Below, one piece after another: positions 41,275-53,005 of a DNA stretch of 64,000 nucleotides. The position numbers were made by a program, and so were the translations under genes. Under the pieces are notes generated by a model that saw only the letters and a list, made by a program, of their open reading frames with translations, had not been told where the DNA came from and did not search any database. The stretch comes from Methylotenera sp. (GTDB lineage Bacteria; Pseudomonadota; Gammaproteobacteria; Burkholderiales; Methylophilaceae), in assembly GCA_013141495.1 (NCBI GenBank), contig JABFQV010000002.1, forward strand, positions 248,001 through 312,000. The letters are read 5' to 3'. Position 1 is the stretch's first letter. Each line of letters starts with the position of its first letter.

Positions 41275-41766
41275 ATGACGCAGCCACTCAAATACCTTCA
41301 GCACTACACACCTGCCCTGCAAGATAAAATCAGGCACTTGCAAACGCAGAATTTGCTGGGTGATTACATCACGCAACGTTACCCACAAAATCATACGATA
41401 CAAACTGATAAAGCACTTTATCAATACAGTAACGATATTAAACAAGCGTTTTTGCGTAACGCGCCGCTATTAGACAAAGTGCATTACGATAACCGATTAA
41501 GTTTAGAGCACCATGCGCTAGGCCTTAATACGGCTATTTCACGCGTGCAAGGTGGAAAACTTAAAGCTAAAAAAGAAATCCGTATCTCATCATTCTTTAA
41601 AGAAACCCCTGCTGAGTTTCTACGCATGATTGTGGTGCATGAGTTAGCGCACCTAAAGGAGCGTAACCACGACAAAGCTTTCTACCAACTTTGCCAACAT
41701 ATGGAGCCTGATTATCATCAGCTTGAGTTTGATTGTCGGGTTTATTTAACGTGGAAAAGTGAGTAG
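41275..41766 (+). CDS. YgjP-like metallopeptidase domain protein
   Basis: VVHELAHLKERNHDKAFYQLCQHMEPDY. Confidence 0.87.
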   Translation: MTQPLKYLQHYTPALQDKIRHLQTQNLLGDYITQRYPQNHTIQTDKALYQYSNDIKQAFLRNAPLLDKVHYDNRLSLEHHALGLNTAISRVQGGKLKAKKEIRISSFFKETPAEFLRMIVVHELAHLKERNHDKAFYQLCQHMEPDYHQLEFDCRVYLTWKSE

Positions 41767-41778
41767 GAAGTTTAAAAG

Positions 41779-42963
41779 TTAAGGCTTTAAAAGCCTGGCT
41801 TGCCGGATCATCGTCCAGCCAAATATCAAATACCCCGCCATGGCTAATGCCAAACCAGACGGCGCATACCAAACCAGCGGCACAATGAGCCCTGCTGAAA
41901 CTGTTGATAACAGCATTTGGATAAAAGCCTGGCCTGAAGCCGCTGTGCCACGGATTTTTGGATGGCGGTCAAGCGCAGCTAAAGAAAGTATCGGCATCGC
42001 CAACGCCATACCTATATTAAATAATGCGACTGGAACAATGTTGTAAATAGCATTAGTCGGCAACACAAAACAAACTACTAGATTCAACGCAACCATTGCT
42101 GCCATCCAGAGATAGGCAACTTTTATAACCTTGTGTTGCGGATATTGACCTGCCGCACGTTTAGCCAGATAAGAACCCAGCACCATGCCAAATACCGTGG
42201 GAATAAACATCCAGCCGAATTGGTGTTCAGTGAGCCCTAGATGTTTGACTAAAAATACCGGGCTTGCCAACACATAGATAAAAAATCCCGCAAAATTAGC
42301 GCCTAGTGCAAATACTACATAATTGAATTCTTTATCCCCAAAAATGATGCGATAGTCTTTAATGACTTGTTTGGCTGACAGTGGCAATCGTTTTGCTTTT
42401 GGCATGGTTTCAGGCAGGTAACGCACTGCTGCCCATAAACTAACCCCGGCATACAATGCCAAAAATATAAAAATAGCTTGCCAGTGAATCCCAAGCAACA
42501 AGCCACCAATAATAGGTGCCACCGCTGGTGCAATACCAAACAGCATCTGTACCGTGGCCATTACGCGCTGTGCTTGTGGCCCTTCAAATAGATCACGCAC
42601 CATTGCACGCGCCACTACGTTGCCTGCCCCGCCTGAAAGCCCTTGTAGCGCTCTAAAAAACCAGAGTGTTTCAACATTAGGGGCAAAAGCACAGCCGATT
42701 GAAGCCAAAACAAAAACACCCAAGCCCCATTTAATGGTCGTAATGCGCCCGATGGAATCTGAAATGGCACCATGCCACAACGTCATCAATGCATAGGGTA
42801 GCAAATAAAATGTGAGGCTTTGTTGCAACTCAAGTGAAGTGCCCCCCAAATTACTTTCTAACACAGGGAAAGCCGGTAGATAGGTATCGATGGCAAATGG
42901 CGCTAATGCGGCCAAACTCGCAAGGACTACCGATAATACAAGTGGTGAGGGATGATGTTTCAA
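41779..42963 (-). CDS. Bcr/CflA-type MFS transporter
   Basis: 12-TM; FAIDTYLPAFPVLESNLG...QQSLTFYLLPYALMTLWHGAISDSIGR. Confidence 0.9.
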   Translation of the reverse strand: MKHHPSPLVLSVVLASLAALAPFAIDTYLPAFPVLESNLGGTSLELQQSLTFYLLPYALMTLWHGAISDSIGRITTIKWGLGVFVLASIGCAFAPNVETLWFFRALQGLSGGAGNVVARAMVRDLFEGPQAQRVMATVQMLFGIAPAVAPIIGGLLLGIHWQAIFIFLALYAGVSLWAAVRYLPETMPKAKRLPLSAKQVIKDYRIIFGDKEFNYVVFALGANFAGFFIYVLASPVFLVKHLGLTEHQFGWMFIPTVFGMVLGSYLAKRAAGQYPQHKVIKVAYLWMAAMVALNLVVCFVLPTNAIYNIVPVALFNIGMALAMPILSLAALDRHPKIRGTAASGQAFIQMLLSTVSAGLIVPLVWYAPSGLALAMAGYLIFGWTMIRQARLLKP

Positions 42964-42974
42964 GATTTATTCTC

Positions 42975-43015
42975 AAATAAAAAACGCGCTGCTGAATGAG
43001 CTCAGAAGCGCGTTT
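42975..43015 (-). terminator. Hairpin downstream of pqqE (pqq operon terminator)
   Basis: On minus strand aaacgcgctTCTGAGCTCATTCAGCagcgcgttttttattt; 9-bp outer stem, inner stem, T-rich tail. Confidence 0.8.
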
Positions 43016-43084
43016 AATTTAACCATAATTGGTGCGTTATGGCTAATATATTAGCAAGGCACCCTAAATTATCAGGACTAACAT

Positions 43085-44311
43085 TTAGGGCAAGGCATGA
43101 AACTCATCAACAAGTTCCTTAAACTCACCTGCAATAATTTTTTTAGAGTTCTTATCATTACGGAACACAATCGGCTGCGCGGCTAACACTGGATTTTTAG
43201 AATCTTCAATGGCTTTCTCAATTAAATGGTGATGCGGTGACTTACTGCAAACCGGGTCCGCGGCCTCAGCATCTCCGGTTAACAGGAATGACTGGCAACG
43301 ACATCCGCCCAAGTCTTTTTCTTTTTCATCACAGGTGCGACACGGCTCTTTCATCCAGTCTGTGCCCCGATATTTGTTGAAAGCAGGCGAGTCTTTCCAG
43401 GAGTATTCCAGCCCAGTATCTTTGACGTTTGGAAACTGCATATTGGGCAATACGCGAGCTGAATGGCAGGGCAATACATCACCATTAGCAGTGACGATCA
43501 TGAAGACTTCACCCCAGCCATTCATGCATTTTTTAGGGCGATCGGAGAAGTAGTCAGGCACGACAAAGAATATCTTCATTTTGCTGCCGGATTTTTCTCT
43601 GAATTCGTTAGTAATTCTTTCAGCCTCATCTACCTGCTCTTTTGTCGGCATGAGTTGACTACGATTAACCAGTGACCAACCATAATATTGCGTATTGGCC
43701 AATTCAATATATTCGGCACCTAATGCATCGGCCATTTCAAGAATTTGTTTCATATGCCCAATGTTATAGCGGTGTATTACCACATTGAGCACCATTGGGT
43801 AGCCATGACCTTTAATCATGGCAGCCACTTTTTTCTTAAGCTCAAAAGTTTTGGTATTGGTAATGAAGTTATTGATTTCTTCAGTAATATCATGCATCGA
43901 CAATTGGATATGATCTAAACCACCGTCTTTAAACGCTTGAATTCGCTTTTCAGTCAACCCTACGCCAGATGTAATCAGATTACTGTAATAACCTAATTTT
44001 TTGGCTTCAATCACAATATCTTCAATATCATCACGCAATAATGGTTCGCCACCTGATATACCTAGCTGAATTGCACCTAATTTACGTGCATCTCGCAAAG
44101 CTTGTATCCACTGTTCGGTAGTCAGTTCATTTTGAGTGTGCTTATCATAATCAGTCGGGTTGTAACAAAATGCGCAATGCAGCGGGCAGCGATAGGTTAC
44201 CTCTGCCAGCAACCATAACGGCTGTGTTTGTGTGGCGGATGCTGCTACACCATTGTTTTGCGCCTGCACTACTTTCTGCACAACAGACTCACCTAAAGAT
44301 GCTTGCGTCAT
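43085..44311 (-). CDS. pqqE: PqqA peptide cyclase (radical SAM)
   Basis: TYRCPLHCAFCYNPTDY; SPASM cysteines CRTCDEKEKDLGGCRCQSF. Confidence 0.97.
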   Translation of the reverse strand: MTQASLGESVVQKVVQAQNNGVAASATQTQPLWLLAEVTYRCPLHCAFCYNPTDYDKHTQNELTTEQWIQALRDARKLGAIQLGISGGEPLLRDDIEDIVIEAKKLGYYSNLITSGVGLTEKRIQAFKDGGLDHIQLSMHDITEEINNFITNTKTFELKKKVAAMIKGHGYPMVLNVVIHRYNIGHMKQILEMADALGAEYIELANTQYYGWSLVNRSQLMPTKEQVDEAERITNEFREKSGSKMKIFFVVPDYFSDRPKKCMNGWGEVFMIVTANGDVLPCHSARVLPNMQFPNVKDTGLEYSWKDSPAFNKYRGTDWMKEPCRTCDEKEKDLGGCRCQSFLLTGDAEAADPVCSKSPHHHLIEKAIEDSKNPVLAAQPIVFRNDKNSKKIIAGEFKELVDEFHALP

Positions 44312-44368
44312 TTTGCTACTCCTAAATTTTGCACTAACTGATTCCTGACCATAAATATCGTAAACAAG

Positions 44369-44650
44369 TTATACCTTGCGTAACCAGCCCTTACTTACAG
44401 CAAGCTCAAACATACCAATGATGTCGCTTTCAATTTCATCGGCGTCGGGAAACGTCACTTTCAAGTCAGCGACAATTTCCCCGACGTTAGCCTTGCCGTC
44501 TAAACGCTTTAATACTTCTCCAGCACCGCCATGCAGTTTGACCATGCCTTCAGGAAAAAGTATCACATAACTCTGCTGCGCCTCTTCCCACTGAAATCTG
44601 TGATGATGCGCAAGCGCGTAAATATCAGTATGCTGTATAGGATTTTCCAT
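44369..44650 (-). CDS. pqqD: PQQ biosynthesis peptide chaperone PqqD
   Basis: 93 aa; FQWEEAQQSYVILFPEGMVKLHGGAGEVLKRLDGKANVGEIV. Confidence 0.95.
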   Translation of the reverse strand: MENPIQHTDIYALAHHHRFQWEEAQQSYVILFPEGMVKLHGGAGEVLKRLDGKANVGEIVADLKVTFPDADEIESDIIGMFELAVSKGWLRKV

Positions 44651-44662
44651 AATTACTTTTTC

Positions 44663-45427
44663 TTAGCTCACATTCATGACTGGTTGGCGCAGATAGTCGC
44701 GGCCTTCCACTTTTATGTCAGTACACTGCAACATAATCGCATCTGCCATCACCCACAATACATTCAGCTTAAATTGCAAGATTTCAAGCGCGCGCTCTTG
44801 AAGCTCGCGGCTTTGACTAAAGTAATCTAAAGTCACAGATAAACCTTGCTCAACGTCACGGCGCGCCTGTGTTAAGCGATTTTTAAAATACTGCATGCCT
44901 TCTTTGTTAATCCACGGGTACATATCAGGCCATGAATCGATACGCTGTTGATGAATATGCGGTGCAAAAAGTTCAGTTAAGCTAGAACACACAGACTCTT
45001 GCCATGGGCGTTGTTTTGCAAAGTTGATATAAGCATCCACCGCAAACGTCGTGCCTGGTGCCACTAATTTGAGGGACATAATATCTTCACGGCTTAAACC
45101 CACTGCAGCGCCTAGATGAATCCAAGCCTCAATACCACCCTCTCCGCCTTCTGCAATTTGACCGCTACCGTCATGATCAAATATACGTTGAATCCAGCCA
45201 CGACGAAGTTCACGATCTTGACAATTTGAAAGAATGGCAGCATCTTTCATCGGGATTGCAATCTGGTAGTAATAACGATTTGCGACCCAAGCCTGCATTT
45301 GCGCTTGGGTTAGCTTACCCTCATACATCAACACATGTATTGGATGGTAAATATGATAACCCTTACCTTTTTCGCGCAATTTAGCTTCAAACTCTTCTCT
45401 GCTCCATGGTGCTAATTTTTCAGTCAT
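44663..45427 (-). CDS. pqqC: Pyrroloquinoline-quinone synthase PqqC
   Basis: [46 protein letters not shown]. Confidence 0.97.
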   Translation of the reverse strand: MTEKLAPWSREEFEAKLREKGKGYHIYHPIHVLMYEGKLTQAQMQAWVANRYYYQIAIPMKDAAILSNCQDRELRRGWIQRIFDHDGSGQIAEGGEGGIEAWIHLGAAVGLSREDIMSLKLVAPGTTFAVDAYINFAKQRPWQESVCSSLTELFAPHIHQQRIDSWPDMYPWINKEGMQYFKNRLTQARRDVEQGLSVTLDYFSQSRELQERALEILQFKLNVLWVMADAIMLQCTDIKVEGRDYLRQPVMNVS

Positions 45428-45448
45428 TTTGTTTTTTTCCTTTTTAAA

Positions 45449-45562
45449 AACTCAAAGTTCTAAATGAGACAAGGCGTAAGAAATTTTTTGAGTGCGGCAT
45501 ACATTTGTATGTAAGCAATAAAAAATTTTGAAACAACGCATTATCATGACTAGGTTTGAGTT
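45449..45562. mobile_element. MITE-like imperfect palindromic element between pqqB and pqqC
   Basis: aactcaaa...tttgagtt termini, arms ...caaggcgtaagaaatttttt / aaaaaattttgaaacaacgc..., central atacatttgtat. Confidence 0.6.
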
Positions 45563-45565
45563 CTT

Positions 45566-46483
45566 TTATAAAATAATATCCATGCCGTCATAAGCGACTT
45601 CAATTTTGTGTTCATTTAAAATTGCACGCTCGGCAGAATCTTCACGTAATATTGGGTTTGTGTTATTGATATGAATCAACACTTTTCGCACATCACCAAA
45701 CTTATCCAAGTCTTCAATCATGCCGTTTTTGCCAGACTGCGGATTATGACCGATGCTGCGTGCTGTTTTGGTCATTAAGCCTAAATCCAGCATCTCGGTA
45801 TCCGTCCAGAACGTGCCGTCTACCATGATGCAATCCGCTTGATTCATCAGCGCTGGTAAGTGTGGCTCAATCTCTGCCAAGCCTGGTGAATACCAGCATT
45901 TTTTACCTGTGCTGATTTCCTCAATCAATACGCCAATCGTATCACCCGCTTGCGGGTCGTTACGGTGTGGCGAATATGGCGGTGCCGCGCTCTTGAGTGC
46001 CACTGTGGTAAATTTTAGATTAGGCACATTGGGCATGGTGAAACTGGTTTTACCATCAATCGGTACTTGATGGTGATTGATGCCACAGTAATGACCTAGA
46101 ATGTTTAGAACCTGATTACCCGAGGTAAGGTCGCCATAGACCATATCGGTACAGTAAATTTCACGCTTCACAGAGCCTTCACGCAACATATATAAACCAG
46201 TAGTGTGGTCAATCTGCGCATCTATCAACACAATCGCCTGAATGCCGGTATCACGGATTGCGCGTGCGGGTTGCAATGCTGGGAAATCCTGAATTTGCTG
46301 AAGGACATCAGGTGAGGCGTTAAAAAGCACCCAATTGACGCCATCACTGCTAACGCAAATAGAAGACTGCGTACGCTTGGTTGCCTTAATCGTGCCTTTA
46401 CGTAAACCGTCACAATTAAAACAGTTGCAGTTCCATTGCGGAAAACCACCGCCAGCACCTGCGCCTAATACGTGTATATGCAT
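45566..46483 (-). CDS. pqqB: PQQ biosynthesis protein PqqB
   Basis: MHIHVLGAGAGGGFPQWNCNCFNCDGLRKGTIKATKRTQSSI. Confidence 0.97.
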   Translation of the reverse strand: MHIHVLGAGAGGGFPQWNCNCFNCDGLRKGTIKATKRTQSSICVSSDGVNWVLFNASPDVLQQIQDFPALQPARAIRDTGIQAIVLIDAQIDHTTGLYMLREGSVKREIYCTDMVYGDLTSGNQVLNILGHYCGINHHQVPIDGKTSFTMPNVPNLKFTTVALKSAAPPYSPHRNDPQAGDTIGVLIEEISTGKKCWYSPGLAEIEPHLPALMNQADCIMVDGTFWTDTEMLDLGLMTKTARSIGHNPQSGKNGMIEDLDKFGDVRKVLIHINNTNPILREDSAERAILNEHKIEVAYDGMDIIL

Positions 46484-46574
46484 AAAATTCTACGATTCTT
46501 TAAAAAAAATATTCAAAAGCGATATAACTACTAACTAAACCCTACCTGATTAACTTGTAAGGCTGTTTCTAACA

Positions 46575-46606
46575 AAAAAAGGCTGTCTTACGGCAGCCTT
46601 TTTTAT
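46575..46606 (-). terminator. Hairpin plus T tract between pqqA and pqqB
   Basis: Minus strand AAAAAAGGCTG-CCGTAAGA-CAGCCTTTTTTTGTT. Confidence 0.8.
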
Positions 46607-46622
46607 AATGCGTTATTACAAA

Positions 46623-46694
46623 TTATTTATTCATTACGTACATTGTAACTTCAAAGCCAAAACGCATTTCTGTAGCAGCTGGTTTAGTCCACAT
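46623..46694 (-). CDS. pqqA: PQQ precursor peptide PqqA (23 aa)
   Basis: [23 protein letters not shown]; conserved ExxxY (EVTMY); not in ORF track. Confidence 0.95.
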   Translation of the reverse strand: MWTKPAATEMRFGFEVTMYVMNK

Positions 46695-46921
46695 GATAAA
46701 GTCCTTTAAGTAATTATTAATTTGTCATCGCTACAACTGAAGTTGTCATAACGTGAGAAGCATTTTGCGCTCAATTTAACACGCACAACACCGCAAACTT
46801 ACCGAATACCACCTAAGTAAATTCATGATGCAACACTCATCAAAACAACAACTGCAGGGCTTTTGAGTCTAGCGTATGTCGTGGACATCTGTTTTTTGTA
46901 TGATGCGAGCTCACCATCCAC

Positions 46922-48022
46922 TCAAGCTTGCTTAATTTTTGCTAACACTTCCAAAAACCTAGCATTTTCAGAAAATAACCCAATACTAACTCTGATGTAT
47001 TCCGGCATTTCATAATTGGCAATCGGTCGAACAATCACGCCATTTTGGAGTAGTTTTTGATTATAGTCTGCGGCATTGCCTACTTTGATACTGACAAAAT
47101 TAGCGAATGACGGAATGTACTCAAAACCTAATTTCTCAACGCCTTGGGTTAACTGAGCCATTCCCGCTTGGTTTAAGGCATAACTGCGCTCTACAAAATC
47201 ATCATCTGCCAAAGACGCAACCGCTGCTGCCTGTGCAATGCTATTCACATTAAACGGCTGGCGTACACGGTTCATCAAATCAGCGATCTCTGCATGACAT
47301 AAACCAAACCCTACACGCAAGCCTGCCAAGCCATAGGCTTTAGAAAAGGTGCGTGAAATAATCAGATTATCAAATTCATTTAACCAGCCAATCGCTTCAG
47401 ACTTCAATGCTACAGGCAAATACTCATCATAAGCCTCATCAAGCACTACTAATACCTGCTTAGGCACTTGTTTTAAAAATGCATAAAGCGCATCACGGCC
47501 TAGCAATGTGCCAGTGGGGTTATTAGGGTTTGCCACAAAAATGATGCGTGTTTTAGGCGTAATGGCGGCTAACATCGCAGTTAAGTCGTGACCGTAGTTT
47601 TTAGCGGGTACAACGATACCAGTGGCGCCAGTAGCTTGCGTCACTAACGGGTAAACGGCAAAAGCATGTTGTGAGTAAATTGTTTCGCAATCTGAGGTTA
47701 AAAAAGCACGTGCCGCCAACTCTAAAATATCATTTGAGCCATTGCCAAATACAATTTGGTTAGGCGCTACCTCATATTTTTTACTCACAGCATCACGTAA
47801 CGCAAAGCTATTACCATCCGGATAACGCGCAATATCAAACAATGCCTCTTGTATCGCGTATTCAGCTTTAGGGCTAATACCAAGTGGATTTTCATTTGAA
47901 GCCAACTTAACAATATCTTCTACGCGCAAGCCCATTTCACGGGCAAGTTCAGTGATTGGTTTGCCGCCTTGATATGGGGCGATGTTCCGAATGTACTCAG
48001 GGGCTAAATCGGCAATGCTCAT
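46922..48022 (-). CDS. hisC: Histidinol-phosphate aminotransferase
   Basis: [40 protein letters not shown]. Confidence 0.94.
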   Translation of the reverse strand: MSIADLAPEYIRNIAPYQGGKPITELAREMGLRVEDIVKLASNENPLGISPKAEYAIQEALFDIARYPDGNSFALRDAVSKKYEVAPNQIVFGNGSNDILELAARAFLTSDCETIYSQHAFAVYPLVTQATGATGIVVPAKNYGHDLTAMLAAITPKTRIIFVANPNNPTGTLLGRDALYAFLKQVPKQVLVVLDEAYDEYLPVALKSEAIGWLNEFDNLIISRTFSKAYGLAGLRVGFGLCHAEIADLMNRVRQPFNVNSIAQAAAVASLADDDFVERSYALNQAGMAQLTQGVEKLGFEYIPSFANFVSIKVGNAADYNQKLLQNGVIVRPIANYEMPEYIRVSIGLFSENARFLEVLAKIKQA

Positions 48023-48054
48023 AAAAAACCTTAAAACTTTTGAAAAAGGATAAG

Positions 48055-49152
48055 CTAAATGACGGCAACAGGGTAAGACCCCAATACCTTAATAAAAGCA
48101 GCGTGTGTAGTAATCGCCTTTAATGCAGCGGCTACAGGCGCGTTTAATTGATGGCCTTCAATATCCATAAAAAATACATATTCCCACGCTCCAGTTCTAG
48201 CGGGACGAGATTCAAATTTAGTCATACTTACGCCATGTTCGGCCAAGGGTGCAAGTAATGACACCATCGCGCCAGGCACGTTTTTAGTAGCCATCACCAG
48301 CGAGGTTTTGTCTTGGCCTGAAGGTGCAACATCATGTTTACCCAACACCAAAAAGCGTGTGGAGTTATTAGGGTCGTCTTCAATATTTTCAGCTAACACA
48401 TTTAAGCCAAACAGCTCGGCGGCACGCTTACTGGCAATAGCAGCGGCAAATGTACCGTCAGCTGAAACCAGATCATGAATCATCTGCGCGGCGCGCGCAT
48501 TGCTGGTAACAGCCTCGCGCTCTGCACGCGGCAATGTTTTATTCAGCCACTCATGGCATTGTGCGAGCGATTGCGCATGCGAAAATACATGCGAAATTTG
48601 CGCAATATCCGTTTGTTTTGACAGCAAGCAGTGGTGTATGGGCAAAGTAACTTCACCACAGATTTTAAGCGGGCTTGCCAGTAATAAATCCAGAGTTAAA
48701 CCAATCGCACCCTCAGTAGAGTTTTCTACCGGCACGATGCCGTAATCTGCCTGACCAGCTTCTATGGTGCGAAACACCTCATCAATTGAGCCGCAAACAA
48801 TGGCAGCTCTACCTTGCCCAAACTGTTTAAGTGCGGCCTCTTCACTGTAAGTGCCAAGCGGGCCCAAAAACGCAATAGACAGTTCTTTTTCTAAAGCGCG
48901 GCAGTTTGACATTACCGCACGAAATATATTAGCCACAGCCTCGTTGGACAATGGCCCTTGATTGTGCGCTTGCAAACGGCGTAGCACCTGCGCCTCGCGC
49001 TCTGGGCGGTAAATCACACCATCATCTTTAAGCTCACCGATATGGCGCGCATGATTTGCCCGCGCATTTACAAGCTGGAGAATTTGCTCATCAATCGTAT
49101 CTATTTGATCACGATGTTGCTTTAACTGATTAGGCGTTTGTTGATTAGACAT
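48055..49152 (-). CDS. pheA: Chorismate mutase / prephenate dehydratase
   Basis: N-terminal chorismate mutase; [36 protein letters not shown]. Confidence 0.96.
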   Translation of the reverse strand: MSNQQTPNQLKQHRDQIDTIDEQILQLVNARANHARHIGELKDDGVIYRPEREAQVLRRLQAHNQGPLSNEAVANIFRAVMSNCRALEKELSIAFLGPLGTYSEEAALKQFGQGRAAIVCGSIDEVFRTIEAGQADYGIVPVENSTEGAIGLTLDLLLASPLKICGEVTLPIHHCLLSKQTDIAQISHVFSHAQSLAQCHEWLNKTLPRAEREAVTSNARAAQMIHDLVSADGTFAAAIASKRAAELFGLNVLAENIEDDPNNSTRFLVLGKHDVAPSGQDKTSLVMATKNVPGAMVSLLAPLAEHGVSMTKFESRPARTGAWEYVFFMDIEGHQLNAPVAAALKAITTHAAFIKVLGSYPVAVI

Positions 49153-49154
49153 GT

Positions 49155-50231
49155 CTAGTGCGCGCTTTCAAATGCTTTCATGTAATTAACTAAAGCCTGT
49201 ACGCCTTCAATCGGCATGGCATTATAAATAGAAGCACGCATACCACCCACCATACGGTGACCTTTTAACTGCAATAAACCATTAGCCTCAGCGCCTTTTA
49301 AAAACGCATCGTTGAGTGATTCGTCCGTCAAGAAAAAAGGAATATTCATGCGTGAACGGTTGTTGAGTGCAACGTGATTACTATAAAAATCAGTGCTATC
49401 AATGTAATCGTAAAGCATTTTCGCCTTTGCGATATTGACCTGCTCAATTGCCTCTACACCACCCTGCGCTAACAACCATTCAAACACCAACCCAGCGATA
49501 TAAATGCTGTAAGTTGGCGGCGTGTTAATCATGGATTGATTTTCAGCCTGCGTTTTCCAGTTAAACACCGCTGGCGTCAAAGGCGATGCTCTATCCAGTA
49601 AATCTTCACGCACGATTACGATACACAAACCGGCAGGACCGATATTTTTTTGTGCACCGCCATAAATTACGCCGTACTGGCTGACATCAATCGGACGTGA
49701 AAGTATATGTGACGACATATCGGCAACAATCGGCACATGACCAGCGTCTGGCAAACCGTCGAACTCAACACCATGAATGGTTTCATTGGTGCAGATATGC
49801 AAATAGGCCGCATTTTTATTTAACTTCCAGCTCGAGTAAGCCGGCACATCGGTAAATTTACCCGCTTCGCTATTCGCTACTACGTTGATTTTGCCATAGG
49901 CATTGGCATCTTCCACACTACGTTTAGACCAAGCGCCGGTCACCACGTAGTCAGCCGCGCCGCCATTTAGCAAGTTCATCGGGATAATCGCGTTTTCCGC
50001 AATCGCCCCACCCTGCAAAAACAATACCTTGTAATTTTGCGGAATACTTAACAGCGTGCGTAAGTCTGCTTCCGTTTTGGCTAAAATACTGGTGAACTCT
50101 TTGCCACGGTGTGACATTTCCATCACACTCATGCCAGAGCCTTGCCAATCCAGCATTTCGGCTTGGGCACGTTCAAGTACGGGTTTTGGTAAGACTGCTG
50201 GACCTGCTGAAAAATTATAAATTGTTGTCAT
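49155..50231 (-). CDS. serC: Phosphoserine aminotransferase
   Basis: [43 protein letters not shown]. Confidence 0.97.
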   Translation of the reverse strand: MTTIYNFSAGPAVLPKPVLERAQAEMLDWQGSGMSVMEMSHRGKEFTSILAKTEADLRTLLSIPQNYKVLFLQGGAIAENAIIPMNLLNGGAADYVVTGAWSKRSVEDANAYGKINVVANSEAGKFTDVPAYSSWKLNKNAAYLHICTNETIHGVEFDGLPDAGHVPIVADMSSHILSRPIDVSQYGVIYGGAQKNIGPAGLCIVIVREDLLDRASPLTPAVFNWKTQAENQSMINTPPTYSIYIAGLVFEWLLAQGGVEAIEQVNIAKAKMLYDYIDSTDFYSNHVALNNRSRMNIPFFLTDESLNDAFLKGAEANGLLQLKGHRMVGGMRASIYNAMPIEGVQALVNYMKAFESAH

Positions 50232-50282
50232 GTTGTATCAAGTATTTTTATCTACGGATGGACTTGGATTTTACAAGTTTGT

Positions 50283-52844
50283 TTAACTTTCGATCTCGTC
50301 CTCACCATCATCCTCAGTCTCTACAATTTTCTCAATACCTGAGAGCTTTTCACCCTCACCCAGGTTGATTAGCGTAACACCTTGTGTTGCGCGACCTAAC
50401 TCACGAATCTCTTTCACACGGGTGCGAATCAACACGCCGCCGGTAGTAATAAGCATAATTTCATCTTCATCATTCACCAGTTTTGCCGCAACCACCAAAC
50501 CGTTACGCTCGCTCACCGCAATGGCTTTTACGCCTTGCGTACCACGACCAGAGTGACGGAAATCACCTAAAACAGTACGTTTACCATAACCATTTTCAGT
50601 CGCTACCAATACAGTTTGCTTGTCATTATCTGCAATCAATAATGACAACACCTGTTGTTTATCAGCCAGCTTCATGCCGCGCACACCACGTGTAGCACGC
50701 CCCATTTGACGCACATCTTCTTCATCAAACCAAACCGCTTTACCGCCATTAGAAACCAGCACAATATCATTGGTGCCATGCGTCACCTCTGCACCAACCA
50801 AGTAATCGCCATCATCTAAATTGATGGCAATAATGCCTGATTTACGCGGATGCGCGAAATCTGTCAACGGCGTTTTTTTCACGGTACCGTTTGCGGTTGC
50901 CATGAAAATAAAGTGATTTTCATCAAACTCTTTTACCGCCAGAATTGCATTGATTTTCTCGCCTTCTTCCAGCGGGAATAAGTTCACAATGGGCTTGCCT
51001 CGGCCAATACGGCTACCCTGTGGCACTTCATACACTTTTAACCAATAAACACGGCCAAGGCTACTGAAGCACAGAATATAATCGTGCGTGTTCGCCACAA
51101 ACATTTTATCGATAAAGTCATCTTCTTTGGTTGGCGCGGCTGATTTACCTCTGCCGCCACGTTTTTGCGCACGGTATTCATCTAACGGTTGAGATTTAAT
51201 ATAGCCGGTATGCGATAAAGTCACGACTACATCAGTCGGTGTAATTAAATCTTCTAATGATAAATCCTGTGCATTTACCACAATCTCACTGCGACGTTTA
51301 TCACCAAATTGTCGTCTAATTTCCGTGAGCTCGTCAGTAATAATCGCAGTTACACGTGCGGGGGTGGCTAATATATCGAGTAAGTCCGCAATAATATCCA
51401 TCACCTCTTTATATTCACTCACTACTTTATCTTGCTCTAAGCCAGTTAAGCGTTGCAGACGCATTTGTAGAATTTCTTGCGCTTGCACGTCACTTAATTT
51501 GTAGCCGTTTGGCGTTAAACCAAAATCAATACTTAAGCCTTCAGGGCGTGACGCTTCCATTGCTGCGCGTTTAAGCATTTCTTCAACCACGGGCGATTTC
51601 CAAACTTTCGCCATCAAGTCTATTTTAGCTTCCGGTGGCGTTGGTGCGGCTTTAATCAGCGCAATCATCTCATCTACGTTGGCGAGTGCAACGGCTAAAC
51701 CTTCTAAAATATGGCCGCGCGCACGTGCTTTTTTCAACTCAAACACGGTGCGGCGTGTAACAACTTCACGGCGATGGCGTAAGAACGCCTCTAGCATTTG
51801 CTTCAAGTTAAGTAATCGTGGCTGACCATCCAGCAAGGCCACCATGTTCATACCAAACGTATCTTGCAATTGCGTTTGTTTGTAAAGGTTATTCAGCACC
51901 ACTTCGGCAATTTCACCGCGTTTAAGCTCAATCACTACACGCATGCCAGATTTGTCTGACTCATCGCGCAGATCAGAAATACCTTCGATTTTCTTCTCGT
52001 TAACTAACTCGGCGATTTTTTCAACAAAGGTTTTTTTGTTCACTTGGTACGGCAGTTCATCCACGATCAATGCCTGACGACCACCGCGCTCCATATCCTC
52101 AACGTGAGTACGTCCACGCATCACCACACGACCTCGCCCTGTGCGATAACCTTCTTTCACGCCAACAGTGCCGTAAATAATACCTGCGGTTGGAAAATCT
52201 GGTGCTGGCACTAATTCAATCAATTCCTCAATGCCCATTTCAGGGTCTTTTAACAAGGCAAAACATGCATCTAGCACTTCATTCAAGTTATGCGGTGGAA
52301 TGTTCGTTGCCATCCCTACCGCAATACCAGAACTACCGTTAATCAATAAGTTTGGAATGCGCGCCGGCATGATGAGCGGCTCGTGTTCAGAGCCATCATA
52401 GTTTGGACCAAAATCGACAGTTTCTTTGTCGATATCGGCTAACAACTCATGCGCGATTTTCGCCATACGGATTTCGGTATAACGCATCGCTGCTGCATTG
52501 TCACCATCCACAGAACCAAAGTTACCTTGGCCATCTACCAACATGTAGCGTAGGGAGAAATCTTGCGCCATACGCACGATAGTGTCATAAACGGCGGTAT
52601 CACCATGCGGATGGTATTTACCGATCACATCACCCACGATACGTGCAGATTTTTTGTAAGGCTTGTTGTAGTCATTGCTCAACTCATGCATCGCAAATAA
52701 AACACGGCGATGTACCGGCTTTAAGCCATCACGCACATCGGGTAACGCGCGCCCCACAATTACGCTCATGGCGTAATCAAGATATGACCGGCGCATCTCA
52801 TCTTCTAAACTGATCGGCAAGGTTTCTTTAGCGAATTGATCCAT
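50283..52844 (-). CDS. gyrA: DNA gyrase subunit A
   Basis: [35 protein letters not shown]; 853 aa. Confidence 0.98.
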   Translation of the reverse strand: MDQFAKETLPISLEDEMRRSYLDYAMSVIVGRALPDVRDGLKPVHRRVLFAMHELSNDYNKPYKKSARIVGDVIGKYHPHGDTAVYDTIVRMAQDFSLRYMLVDGQGNFGSVDGDNAAAMRYTEIRMAKIAHELLADIDKETVDFGPNYDGSEHEPLIMPARIPNLLINGSSGIAVGMATNIPPHNLNEVLDACFALLKDPEMGIEELIELVPAPDFPTAGIIYGTVGVKEGYRTGRGRVVMRGRTHVEDMERGGRQALIVDELPYQVNKKTFVEKIAELVNEKKIEGISDLRDESDKSGMRVVIELKRGEIAEVVLNNLYKQTQLQDTFGMNMVALLDGQPRLLNLKQMLEAFLRHRREVVTRRTVFELKKARARGHILEGLAVALANVDEMIALIKAAPTPPEAKIDLMAKVWKSPVVEEMLKRAAMEASRPEGLSIDFGLTPNGYKLSDVQAQEILQMRLQRLTGLEQDKVVSEYKEVMDIIADLLDILATPARVTAIITDELTEIRRQFGDKRRSEIVVNAQDLSLEDLITPTDVVVTLSHTGYIKSQPLDEYRAQKRGGRGKSAAPTKEDDFIDKMFVANTHDYILCFSSLGRVYWLKVYEVPQGSRIGRGKPIVNLFPLEEGEKINAILAVKEFDENHFIFMATANGTVKKTPLTDFAHPRKSGIIAINLDDGDYLVGAEVTHGTNDIVLVSNGGKAVWFDEEDVRQMGRATRGVRGMKLADKQQVLSLLIADNDKQTVLVATENGYGKRTVLGDFRHSGRGTQGVKAIAVSERNGLVVAAKLVNDEDEIMLITTGGVLIRTRVKEIRELGRATQGVTLINLGEGEKLSGIEKIVETEDDGEDEIES

Positions 52845-53005
52845 GTTGTAATTAACTTTTAATGGTTTTTATATGGATTGGATTTTAACATGATTAATCC
52901 GCAAATTAACGCGGTTAAATCACAGTTTTAACCCAGGCCTTTATTGGCTTGCAAAATGCTAGTGAAGCATTCTTTGCGCGCCTGCAAAGATTTATAGCTA
53001 ATCCC

